This document shows positions 42,570 to 51,187 of a stretch of DNA of 64,000 bases, piece by piece. Within the stretch, counting starts at the first letter, position 1. The number at the start of each line of letters is the position of its first letter. The stretch spans positions 1 through 64,000 of the forward strand of contig CAKRJY010000008.1 in assembly GCA_934352055.1 (NCBI GenBank), given 5' to 3'. The notes under the pieces were generated by a model. That model was not told where the DNA came from. It worked only from the letters and a program-made list of their open reading frames with translations, and ran no database searches. The stretch is from an uncultured Lachnospiraceae bacterium (GTDB taxonomy: Bacteria; Bacillota; Clostridia; Lachnospirales; Lachnospiraceae). The translations under genes were made by a program, and so were the position numbers.

Positions 42570-43640
42570 CTAATCACCAAAGCTAATACCGATTCGCTTT
42601 GCTTCCTGAATCATCTGGCAGTCAGGATCTACCATCTTTAATTTGCCCGCCACATCCTCAAGCGGAACACGCTTTGTTGTACCATTTTTCATAGCAATCA
42701 TATAGCCATAATCTTTTTCCAAAATTGCTTCTGCTGCTGCAGATCCCAATCTGGTACAAAGCACTCTGTCATATGGACATGGACTGCCGCCTCGTTGCGT
42801 ATGCCCCGGTACTGTAACCCTTGCTTCCGATCCGGTACGTTCCCCAATAATCTTTGCAATTTCATAAGAAACCGATGGATATGGCGAATGTTCTCTCTTT
42901 TTCTTCAGCTCTTTCTTAGAAAGTGCTGCATCTTCCTTAGAAATTGCACCTTCTGCAACTGCAAGGATTGTAAAACCTTTGCCAGCTTCATGACGTTTAT
43001 CAATCGCAGCAAGAACCTTATCCATATCGTAAGGAATCTCCGGCAGAAGAATAATATCTGCTCCGGATGCGACTCCTGCATACAATGTCAGCCAGCCTAC
43101 TTTATGTCCCATAACCTCTACAATAAAAACACGGTTATGTGATGCGGCTGTCGTATGAATACAGTCAATGGCATTACATGCTACATTGATTGCACTTTGG
43201 AAGCCAAATGTCACATCTGTTCCATAAATATCGTTATCAATTGTCTTCGGAAGATGAATGATATTTAATCCTTCTTCCCGCAATAGATTCGCTGTCTTCT
43301 GCGTTCCATTTCCACCTAAAATAACAAGGCAGTCCAAATTGAGCTTGTAATATGTCTCCTTCATCGCTGCCACTTTATCTAAGCCATTTTCATCCGGAAC
43401 ACGCATCATTTTAAAAGGCTGGCGGGAAGACCCTAAAATCGTTCCTCCAATCGTGAGAATACCCGAAAAATCTTTACTTGACAAAAGTCTGTAGTTGCCA
43501 TAAATCAAACCCTTATAACCATCATAGAAGCCATAGACTTCCAAATCTTTGACATTTTCACTCAGACCTTTTACAACACCTCTCATGGCTGCATTTAATG
43601 CCTGACAGTCTCCGCCACTTGTCAACATTCCAATTTTCAT
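42570..43640 (-). CDS. pfkA: 6-phosphofructokinase
   Basis: Phosphorylates fructose-6-phosphate in glycolysis, 356 residues. N-terminal loop IGMLTSGGDCQALNAAMRGV, nucleotide-site segment VILGGNGTQKTANLLREEGL, and the substrate block LPKTIDNDIYGTDVTFGFQS. The Gly in GGNGT with the Lys in PKTID is the G104/K124 combination; known enzymes with it include ATP-dependent Streptomyces PFK, whereas PPi enzymes usually have Asp104. ATP use is therefore likely but not certain. Confidence 0.93.
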   Translation of the reverse strand: MKIGMLTSGGDCQALNAAMRGVVKGLSENVKDLEVYGFYDGYKGLIYGNYRLLSSKDFSGILTIGGTILGSSRQPFKMMRVPDENGLDKVAAMKETYYKLNLDCLVILGGNGTQKTANLLREEGLNIIHLPKTIDNDIYGTDVTFGFQSAINVACNAIDCIHTTAASHNRVFIVEVMGHKVGWLTLYAGVASGADIILLPEIPYDMDKVLAAIDKRHEAGKGFTILAVAEGAISKEDAALSKKELKKKREHSPYPSVSYEIAKIIGERTGSEARVTVPGHTQRGGSPCPYDRVLCTRLGSAAAEAILEKDYGYMIAMKNGTTKRVPLEDVAGKLKMVDPDCQMIQEAKRIGISFGD

Positions 43641-43685
43641 TTGTATCCCCGTCCTTTCCGCAATCGCAATCTATTTGTATATTAT

Positions 43686-44993
43686 CTACTTTTGATACTG
43701 TCCATATTCACATCCGGCATGTGCAACTGTAATCTCATCTACAAGCTCCCAGTCCCACTTTTTCTTATCACCATCTTTTTTCAAACGAAGATGTTTGCGA
43801 TATAACCGGATGGTTCCGCTTCCATTACCGCCATTCCACAGACGATCATGCCGCTTTTCTCCATCAGGTGTCTCATAATTTGCAAATAGCATTTCCTCTT
43901 TTTTGCAGGAAATCTCTGTACACATCTTGGACATCGGCGTTTCCTGAACGACACGCCAAACTACATGATTCTTTGTTTCTTTGCATTTAAACTTTGTCTT
44001 GGTTAATGTCCAGACTTTTGCAAAATTAAATTCAAAAGCCTCACCCTCATACCACATAGCACCCATCAGCTGATTTTCCAGTGTACGGGATCCGACCTTT
44101 GGTCTGCCTCCACCGATAACAAATGCAGAATCTTCCAATTTTTCTCCTGTAGATTTGCGGGTCAAATCGTTTGAGGAAAGCCATACCCACGGATTTGTAA
44201 ACTCTCTGCCCCAGATTTTATCTGCATATCCATAAGAATCTTCTTTGGAAACAAGATATTCCTCTCCGTTTAAAACAACTTTACCTTCAAACGCAGTCTT
44301 CATGCCTTCACAATGCCAGAACATATCAAACGGCTCTGCGTCACGCAGTGAGTCATTTGCTCCATAACCCACATTAAATGCAATTTTTTTATCCATGGTC
44401 AAATCCCAGTACATTCTTCCTGCATCTGACATATATTCCGGATGTGCTTCTGCTTCCTCTTGTGAAACATCCACCATACCAAGGGTTCTTGTCTCTGAAC
44501 AGAAGCAGTTATCTGCACTGATGAGATATGGTGCATCCTCTTTCACCGTCACTTCATCCCATGCGAAGAAACGATGCAGCTGTAACGGATGCTCACCCCA
44601 ACATCCGACTTTTACCATCATATATGATGGTTTTACGTGATTTTTTTGATGTTCCTCTGTTTGTCCTAAAACAGGTTCTTCTTTTCCAAGTGCTGGATTT
44701 ATCGTATAAAATACAACAAAAAAGGCACGCTCCTCGCCTGTTTTACTGTTATGAGCGGTAAACGAATGCCACCACAGATCGTAGCCTTGTTCTGCCAGCT
44801 TTCCCTGTAGCATAAAACGGTCGCGCATAATATCAGAATGGTTAAAATTCCGTTCCGGCAAATCCACTTTTGCCTCTACAGCCTCCACACTCTGACCGAT
44901 TTTGTCTTCAATATCACCAATAGTCTGCCCCACTTTTTCTTCCAGACCCTTTGCTTTTTGTTTGATTTCATCGAGATTTTCAAAAATTTTCAT
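43686..44993 (-). CDS. Tocopherol-cyclase/CrtC-AttH-like beta-barrel protein
   Basis: 435 residues without signal peptide. A short charged helical N-terminus (about 45 residues) precedes a domain resembling the tocopherol cyclase and AttH lipocalin-type families (NDSLRDAEPFDMFWHCEGMK, and EDSYGYADKIWGREFTNPWV with WVWLSSNDL). In those families a hydrophobic pocket binds lipids or terpenoids. The substrate here is unknown. It begins 14 bp after a sugar-binding protein gene and ends 45 bp before pfkA, so co-transcription with either is possible. Confidence 0.7.
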   Translation of the reverse strand: MKIFENLDEIKQKAKGLEEKVGQTIGDIEDKIGQSVEAVEAKVDLPERNFNHSDIMRDRFMLQGKLAEQGYDLWWHSFTAHNSKTGEERAFFVVFYTINPALGKEEPVLGQTEEHQKNHVKPSYMMVKVGCWGEHPLQLHRFFAWDEVTVKEDAPYLISADNCFCSETRTLGMVDVSQEEAEAHPEYMSDAGRMYWDLTMDKKIAFNVGYGANDSLRDAEPFDMFWHCEGMKTAFEGKVVLNGEEYLVSKEDSYGYADKIWGREFTNPWVWLSSNDLTRKSTGEKLEDSAFVIGGGRPKVGSRTLENQLMGAMWYEGEAFEFNFAKVWTLTKTKFKCKETKNHVVWRVVQETPMSKMCTEISCKKEEMLFANYETPDGEKRHDRLWNGGNGSGTIRLYRKHLRLKKDGDKKKWDWELVDEITVAHAGCEYGQYQK

Positions 44994-45007
44994 AGAAACG
45001 CACTTCC

Positions 45008-46108
45008 TTACTTATACTCTTTTAGTTTGTCCTTGGTCATCACAGTGACCGGATACATCTGCCCGTCTACTTCTACAGACGGTACGGTAGCATCATGTGC
45101 AAATGCATGTTCTTCCATATAGGAATATTTATCCGGTGTCTTACCTGCTTCCAAGGTCTGTATCAGATTTTGTACCTTTGGTCCCTGATTGGGATTACAT
45201 TCTCCCACATAGGAAATCTTATCTTGGAGAAGATAAGATAAAACTTCTTTATTCACGCCATCAAAAGACATGACCATGATATCACCTGCCGCGATATCCG
45301 ATCCCACATGATAACCGGCATCCTCGATCGCCTCAATAGCTCCGAATGCTTCATTGTCATTCTCACAATAGACGACATTGATGTCATCATACTGCTTGAG
45401 CAGCGTGCTCATGACTTCCTTTCCCTTTGCCTGGGTAAATTCTCCCGGCACCTCCGCCAGAAGATTCCAGCCATAGGTGGCTACCGCATCCTGCAAACCC
45501 TTGGTCCTGCCGATCTGCGCGGATGCACCGATCGTCCCCTGAATATTGACAATATTCAGACTGTCCTCCGCTATGCCCTTGGCGGTCACATATTGATGCA
45601 GCCATGCGGTTGCCTTTTTTGCCTCTAATTCAAAATCAGATCCCACCCAGGAGTTAAAGAGTGTCGGATCCGACACTGCCACCTGACGGTCAATGACAAT
45701 GACTGGAATATTGGCACTGCGCGCCTCCTCTAAAACAGTCTCCCAGCCGGTCTCCGTCACCGGGGCAAGCACGATATAATCGACATCCTGCTGGATGAAC
45801 TTGCGGATCGCCATGATCTGATTTGCCTGTTGCTGCTGCCCATCCTCGATCAGTAACTTGTAACCCTGATCTTCGGTAAAAGTCGCCTTCATGGATTCGG
45901 TATTCGCCGATCTCCAATCCGACTCTGCTCCCAGTTGGGAAAAACCGATCACGATCTGCTTGCTATCCTGACTTTCTGTATCCTGTGATGTCGTTGCCGT
46001 CGTCGTATTTCCACATCCTGTTGTCAGCGTAAAGGCTGACAATAAGACGCTAAATACAGCAACCAGCCGACTCGACATACCGCGTCTGGTCTTTTTGATT
46101 TCTTTCAT
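45008..46108 (-). CDS. Second sugar-binding lipoprotein, CUT2 family (YtfQ-like)
   Basis: About 366 residues. ATG at 46108 with AGAAGGGG upstream. Basic signal peptide with lipobox near TLTTGC, a Thr/Ser/Gln linker, then a periplasmic-binding-protein type 1 domain (QIVIGFSQLGAESDWRSANT; IPVIVIDRQVAVSDPTLFNS). It resembles the first binding protein of this cluster (ESGYRTAND in place of ESDWRSANT). It is separated from the permease genes by a terminator at 46191-46225, so it may be expressed separately or by readthrough. Confidence 0.9.
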   Translation of the reverse strand: MKEIKKTRRGMSSRLVAVFSVLLSAFTLTTGCGNTTTATTSQDTESQDSKQIVIGFSQLGAESDWRSANTESMKATFTEDQGYKLLIEDGQQQQANQIMAIRKFIQQDVDYIVLAPVTETGWETVLEEARSANIPVIVIDRQVAVSDPTLFNSWVGSDFELEAKKATAWLHQYVTAKGIAEDSLNIVNIQGTIGASAQIGRTKGLQDAVATYGWNLLAEVPGEFTQAKGKEVMSTLLKQYDDINVVYCENDNEAFGAIEAIEDAGYHVGSDIAAGDIMVMSFDGVNKEVLSYLLQDKISYVGECNPNQGPKVQNLIQTLEAGKTPDKYSYMEEHAFAHDATVPSVEVDGQMYPVTVMTKDKLKEYK

Positions 46109-46190
46109 TGTAAAAACACCCCTTCTAATACCACTTCTTATTATCTCCGAATTGCGGCAATTTCGCAACACCCATACCAAAAGAAAATGA

Positions 46191-46225
46191 AAAATAGAGA
46201 TGACGCCGGATATGCGTTCATCTCT
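46191..46225 (-). terminator. Terminator after the CUT2 permease genes
   Basis: AGAGATGA pairs with TCATCTCT around a 14-nt loop (46196-46225), followed by ATTTTTC on the minus strand. Confidence 0.75.
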
Positions 46226-46259
46226 ACTTTTCTCATGTCGTTTCTAAAAAAGAAGGAGA

Positions 46260-47321
46260 TTATTTATTTAAACTTTGTGCTTTTTTCTTACGTGCCATAA
46301 CTACACTCTGGATCACTAAGAAGAGACAGAGCATTGCGGCGATCGTAATTCCTGTCCACCAAGCCTGATCCAGACCGGCAGAAGAAACGATATTCTGAAT
46401 GGTGCTCAAAGAAAGTACACCAAAGAATGTGCCAATGATATTTCCTACACCACCGGTCAGCATGGTACCACCGATGATAGAAGATGCGATGGCATTCATT
46501 TCCATACCCATGGCATGGGATGCAGAACCGGATCCAACATGAAGGAAATATACAAATCCAGCGATACCTGCCAACAGACTACAGATCAGATGTGATAAAA
46601 ACTTTGTTCTTCTGACATTGATACCAAGCATGAGTGCACTCTGCTGGTTACCACCAACAGCATAGAAACTACGACCCAACTTGAACCAGCGGAGCATGAT
46701 AAACATAAGGATGACGACCAGAAGTGCTACAACCACGCCGATCTCTACATATGCATCCACATATCTGCCTAATTTGTTGACAGAACCCAATCCCGGAACG
46801 ATCACTCTGGTATCCTTTAATGCAACGAATGCTTCGTTTTGCACATTGAAAGGATTGGTGTTGACAATCGTCGTCATACCTCTGGCAAAGAACATACCTG
46901 CCAAAGATACGATAAATGGCTGGATGTCTAAGTAGGCTACCAGATAGCCCTGGACGATACCAAAGGCAAGACCGATACCAAGGGAGATCAGCACAGCCCC
47001 TAAGATGGAACCGTTATGATAATCCAAATATACGGCACTGCACATGCTGACCAGTGCTACCACACCACCAACGGAAATATCGATTCCGCCTGTGATCATG
47101 ACCAAACTCATGCCGCAGGAAGTAATGATCAGTGCTCCGTTTGCATTTAACATACTAAGGAAGGTCTGCGGCTTCAAAAAGCCCTCTCCCTGGAATACGA
47201 TCGCTCCAATATACATCAGGAAAAAGATAACGATTGTGATGGTCAGAAGCATATTCGTATCCGTCATATTTTTGATTTTGTATCCAATACCTTTTTGTGC
47301 TGTAGAAGTCTTATTAGCCAT
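46260..47321 (-). CDS. CUT2 sugar ABC permease (YjfF-like)
   Basis: 353-residue membrane permease with about nine hydrophobic segments. Family segments include ITGGIDISVGGVVALVSMCS near the second span and MNAIASSIIGGTMLTGGVGN near the C-terminus. Pairs with the YtfT-like permease encoded 1 bp upstream; AAAGGAGG precedes the ATG. Confidence 0.93.
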   Translation of the reverse strand: MANKTSTAQKGIGYKIKNMTDTNMLLTITIVIFFLMYIGAIVFQGEGFLKPQTFLSMLNANGALIITSCGMSLVMITGGIDISVGGVVALVSMCSAVYLDYHNGSILGAVLISLGIGLAFGIVQGYLVAYLDIQPFIVSLAGMFFARGMTTIVNTNPFNVQNEAFVALKDTRVIVPGLGSVNKLGRYVDAYVEIGVVVALLVVILMFIMLRWFKLGRSFYAVGGNQQSALMLGINVRRTKFLSHLICSLLAGIAGFVYFLHVGSGSASHAMGMEMNAIASSIIGGTMLTGGVGNIIGTFFGVLSLSTIQNIVSSAGLDQAWWTGITIAAMLCLFLVIQSVVMARKKKAQSLNK

Positions 47322-47322
47322 A

Positions 47323-48411
47323 TTATGCTACCTCCTTTGCACGGAATTTTTTGCCAAGACCTGCCAGTTTTTCACGGACAGCCGGTGCACTCAGGACAAC
47401 CAGTAAGATAACGACAACCGCTTTGTATGCCGGAAGTGCATCGGATTGCACATCGAATTTGTATAGGGTCGTTGTCAGAAACTGGATAACATAAGCGCCC
47501 AGGATAGATGCCGCCATATTGAACTTACCACCACTTAAGGAGTTACCGCCAAGTGCTACGGCAAGAATGGCATCCATTTCAATATCCTTTGCGATAACGG
47601 AATAGTTGATCGTTGAAAGTCGGCTGACCTTAATCAGACCAACAACAGCAACGCAAAGCCCTAAGATAACAAAACTCAAGAACTTGATAAAGGTCGGATT
47701 GATACCGTTTAAGCGGGATGACTTTTCATTGATACCAACAGCCTGTGTGTAAAGTCCCAAATTTGTAAATTTCAATACCAGCGCGATAATAATAACGCAG
47801 GCAGCCGCGATAAAGAACGGTGTCGGGATCGGAATTCCCGGTAAAAATCCACCATAGTAGCCAAAAGTCGGATCGCTGATCAATGGCAATTCGTTGTTGT
47901 TGATCCAAGCCGCAATGGAACGGCCTGCGGTGTATAGGATCAGGGTTGCAACCATCGGTTGTATCTTAAAGTAGGCTACCAGGACACCGTTGAATGCTCC
48001 AAATAACATAGACACCAGACATGCTACCAAAAATGCCACCAAAACTGAAGTACGAAGTGTCTCCGGTCTGGAATTGGAACCACAAAGTACACGCAGAATC
48101 ACACTGCCTGCGATGGCTACGGTAGCGCCCACACTAATGTCCTGTCCGCCGGAAGCAGCCGTTACCAGCGTCATGCCAATTGCCAGGATAGCAAGTTCTG
48201 AACCATAGTCTAAGATGGTGATCAGATAACCGGATAAGACCGGTGCCCCGGAACTGCTATATCCAAGTGTGATCTTAAAGAATGACGGATCTGCAATCAG
48301 ATTGAACACTGCCAGAATCACAAGCGCTGCCACCGGGATAAACATCTGCTGTCTCACCAGATTACTGAAAAATCCAGATCCTTTCGTTTTTTTCACTGCT
48401 GTATTTTCCAT
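47323..48411 (-). CDS. CUT2 sugar ABC permease (YtfT-like)
   Basis: 362 residues with similar architecture. VTAASGGQDISVGATVAIAG and MDAILAVALGGNSLSGGKFN are the family signatures. The N-terminus has a basic cytoplasmic part before the first span. It starts 2 bp after the ATPase gene, with GGAGG nearby. Confidence 0.93.
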   Translation of the reverse strand: MENTAVKKTKGSGFFSNLVRQQMFIPVAALVILAVFNLIADPSFFKITLGYSSSGAPVLSGYLITILDYGSELAILAIGMTLVTAASGGQDISVGATVAIAGSVILRVLCGSNSRPETLRTSVLVAFLVACLVSMLFGAFNGVLVAYFKIQPMVATLILYTAGRSIAAWINNNELPLISDPTFGYYGGFLPGIPIPTPFFIAAACVIIIALVLKFTNLGLYTQAVGINEKSSRLNGINPTFIKFLSFVILGLCVAVVGLIKVSRLSTINYSVIAKDIEMDAILAVALGGNSLSGGKFNMAASILGAYVIQFLTTTLYKFDVQSDALPAYKAVVVILLVVLSAPAVREKLAGLGKKFRAKEVA

Positions 48412-48413
48412 GA

Positions 48414-49928
48414 TTAATTTTCACCTCCAGCGATTGTACTCATAATCTTGTTCTGCGTCAGATCTTCTTCGGAAAGTTCTCCAACCACCTTACGATCACG
48501 CATAACGATCAGACGGGAGCATGTACGGAGCATTTCATCTGTCTCAGAAGAAATAAAGGTCACGCTCATACCTTCGGAAGCCAGTTTCAACACCAGTTTC
48601 TGGATATCGACCTTGGTTCCGATATCGATACCACGTGTCGGCTCATCCAGAATCAGATAATCCGGATGGGTCAAAAGCCAGCGTGCTAAGATGCATTTCT
48701 GTTGATTACCACCGGAGAGTGATTTGATCGGTGTGTCAGCGGATGCTGTCTTGATATCCAAAAGTTTGATGTATTCTTCCGCATATTTGTTTGCCTCTGC
48801 CTTTGAGAGTGGGCGGAAGAAGCCACGCATTACCTGCATTGCAAAAATAATATTTTCCCGAACGGAAAGATCTCCGATAATACCGTCGTTCTTACGATCT
48901 TCCGGTAAGTATGCGATACCATTTTTCATGGCATCGATCGGCTTTGTGATCTTGATCTCCTTACCGTTCTTCTTTACCTTTCCGCCAAGCACATGATCGG
49001 CACCAAAAATGGCTCTGACACATTCGCTTCGGCCGGAACCCAGAAGTCCGGTAAATCCATTGACTTCACCCTTTTTGATGTTGAAATCAAATGGCTTGAT
49101 ACCTGCATTACTGTATAGTCCTTCTGCCTCAAATACAATCTGGTCTGCATCCTTGCCACTGTATGACTCCTGCTCGCCGCGGATATCGGACATATCATCC
49201 AATTCCTTACCAAGCATCTTGGCAACCAGTTTCACACGCGGCAGGTCTTTGATCTCATACTGACCTACCAGTTTGCCGTCACGCAGTACCGTGATCTTGT
49301 CACAGACCTCATATACCTGATCCAAAAAGTGGGTTACAAAGATAATGCCTACGCCTCTGGATCGCAGATCCCGCATCAGGGTAAAGAGTTTTTCTACTTC
49401 CTGCTCATCCAAAGAGGATGTCGGCTCATCTAAGATCAGAACCTTGCAGTCCATATCTACCGCACGAGCAATGGCAACCATCTGCTGGACGGCGATGGAA
49501 CAAGAGGCAAGTTGCTGCGTTGCCTTTGCCGGAATGTCGAGAGACCGCAATAATTTGTCAGCATCCGCATTCATTTTCTTCCAGTCCTGATAGATATTCT
49601 CTGTTCTACCTATGTACATGTTTTCAGCTACTGACAAATTAGGACAAAGTGTAATCTCCTGGTACACCGTACTAATTCCCAGTCTCTGTGCATCCTGTGG
49701 TGATCGGATGGATACTTCTTTGTCATTTCCCTCTACGAAAATCTGACCATCGTCCTTTTCATAAACGCCTGTCAAAACCTTGATCAGTGTCGATTTTCCA
49801 GCTCCGTTTTCGCCCATCAGAGCATGAATTTCACCGCCACATAATGTAAAATCTACATCCTGTAAAGCGCGAACTCCAGGAAATGATTTATTGATATGTT
49901 TCATTTCCAAAATGGTTTTATTACTCAC
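48414..49928 (-). CDS. CUT2 sugar ABC ATPase (YtfR/RbsA-like)
   Basis: About 504 residues with two ABC domains. GTG start at 49928 with AAGGAG ten bases upstream; the open frame extends further but without a ribosome binding site. First half: Walker A LMGENGAGKSTLIKVL, signature region and KVLILDEPTSSLDEQE. Second half: GFTGLLGSGRSECVRAIFGA (degenerate P-loop, as normal for the family), SLSGGNQQKCILARWL and LILDEPTRGIDIGTKVDI. It supplies both nucleotide-binding sites of the transporter. Confidence 0.95.
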   Translation of the reverse strand: MSNKTILEMKHINKSFPGVRALQDVDFTLCGGEIHALMGENGAGKSTLIKVLTGVYEKDDGQIFVEGNDKEVSIRSPQDAQRLGISTVYQEITLCPNLSVAENMYIGRTENIYQDWKKMNADADKLLRSLDIPAKATQQLASCSIAVQQMVAIARAVDMDCKVLILDEPTSSLDEQEVEKLFTLMRDLRSRGVGIIFVTHFLDQVYEVCDKITVLRDGKLVGQYEIKDLPRVKLVAKMLGKELDDMSDIRGEQESYSGKDADQIVFEAEGLYSNAGIKPFDFNIKKGEVNGFTGLLGSGRSECVRAIFGADHVLGGKVKKNGKEIKITKPIDAMKNGIAYLPEDRKNDGIIGDLSVRENIIFAMQVMRGFFRPLSKAEANKYAEEYIKLLDIKTASADTPIKSLSGGNQQKCILARWLLTHPDYLILDEPTRGIDIGTKVDIQKLVLKLASEGMSVTFISSETDEMLRTCSRLIVMRDRKVVGELSEEDLTQNKIMSTIAGGEN

Positions 49929-49950
49929 CTGCGTTTCACTCCTTTTCTTT

Positions 49951-50003
49951 AAAAAATGCGTGATGCCATGCGTAGAATCTTCGTACGCCGCACCACGCAT
50001 TTT
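49951..50003 (-). terminator. Attenuator-like hairpin between binding protein and ATPase
   Basis: A large two-part stem: outer AAAATGCGTG with CACGCATTTT, inner GCGTA with TACGC. It ends in a T-run on the minus strand. It lies directly after the first binding protein and probably lowers read-through into the ATPase and permeases, so the binding protein is made in excess. Confidence 0.7.
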
Positions 50004-50029
50004 CAAAATTTTTAAATTGTCAGGAAAGA

Positions 50030-51025
50030 TTAGATTCCGTACTTATCAATATCTTCCTGTGTGATTGTTGTAGCATCAAATCCCTTTTCTTCCATGATAA
50101 CTACCTTGTCTTCTAACTCTTCGCCAGCCTCTAACTTCTTGATGATACCATCGATGGTAGATGCCTGATAAGGGTTACACTGTCCATCATAGTTCCAGTT
50201 CTGGTTCAGGAGTTCTTCCAATGCCCATGAGTTGCAGTCAAATCCCATAACGATAACGTCTTTGCCAACGCCGTGAGAGATGTTTGCCTTGTCAAGAGCT
50301 GCTACAGCACCCTTAGCCATGTCGTCGTTCTCAGCATAGATAACATTGAACTTTGTTCCCTTGTCGATCTCTGACTGAACGATCTGCTGTGCTTTTTCTG
50401 CGTTCCACTCTGCTGTCTGCTGTGTAACGATGTTCCAGTTGTCATCTGACTTAGCCTTGTCATCCAAAGCGCCGGTACGTCCCTGCTGTGCTGCAGAACC
50501 CATAACACCCTGAATGTGGATGATATTGTATTCATCTAAGCCCTGATCTGCTAACCAATTAACTGCTGTCTCGCCTTCTTTGTCCATATCAGATACGATA
50601 GATGCTTCATATAAACTGTCATCAGCGTCGATTGTACGGTCGAATAAGATAACTCTGATGCCTGCATCCTGTGCATCCTTTAATACGGAATCCCATCCTG
50701 CTGTATCAGCAGCAGAAAGAAGAAGATAATCAACACCATCCTGAATGAACTTCTGTGCTGCTGTGATCTGCTCATCGTTCTTCAAACTGTAAGCGAAAGA
50801 AGCGTCATATCCATTCTCCTTTGTGAACATCTCTTTCATGTCCTTATCGTTTGCTGTACGATAACCAGACTCATTAGGATCATTGTTAATGATACCTACT
50901 TTGATCAGATCTCCTGATCCTGAATCAGATGACCCCCCATCTGATGATGCGCCCTTAGATCCACAAGCGGCTAAACCAAATACCATTGTGAGTGCCAAGA
51001 TGGCTGCAAGAACTTTCCTCTTCAT
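50030..51025 (-). CDS. First sugar-binding lipoprotein, CUT2 family (YtfQ-like)
   Basis: 331 residues. Lipoprotein signal MKRKVLAAILALTMVFGLAA with lipobox LAAC, then a Ser/Gly/Asp linker. Periplasmic-binding-protein type 1 domain (IKVGIINNDPNESGYRTAND; QGRTGALDDKAKSDDNWNIV; VIVMGFDCNSWALEELLNQN). Related to YtfQ, which binds galactofuranose-type sugars; the actual ligand cannot be read off. First gene of the importer operon, preceded by GGGAGG. Confidence 0.93.
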   Translation of the reverse strand: MKRKVLAAILALTMVFGLAACGSKGASSDGGSSDSGSGDLIKVGIINNDPNESGYRTANDKDMKEMFTKENGYDASFAYSLKNDEQITAAQKFIQDGVDYLLLSAADTAGWDSVLKDAQDAGIRVILFDRTIDADDSLYEASIVSDMDKEGETAVNWLADQGLDEYNIIHIQGVMGSAAQQGRTGALDDKAKSDDNWNIVTQQTAEWNAEKAQQIVQSEIDKGTKFNVIYAENDDMAKGAVAALDKANISHGVGKDVIVMGFDCNSWALEELLNQNWNYDGQCNPYQASTIDGIIKKLEAGEELEDKVVIMEEKGFDATTITQEDIDKYGI

Positions 51026-51054
51026 ATAATTGTACCTCCCAAATTATAAATTTT

Positions 51055-51097
51055 AAGGACCATCCCTTGATGTATTACATTCTATGAGATGATCCTT
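51055..51097 (-). terminator. Possible terminator/leader hairpin between yesM and binding protein
   Basis: AAGGATCATCTC pairs with GGGATGGTCCTT with G-U pairs and a ~19-nt loop, followed by AAAATTT without a strong T-run. It may end the two-component operon or act in the leader of the binding-protein mRNA. Confidence 0.45.
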
Positions 51098-51187
51098 TAT
51101 TTATCCATGCAGAAAAATCTCAGAAAAGTTGAAATTCTTCTGCCTTCCATATTTTGTTTGATTTTTTTATGTTTGGAGTTGATTTTT

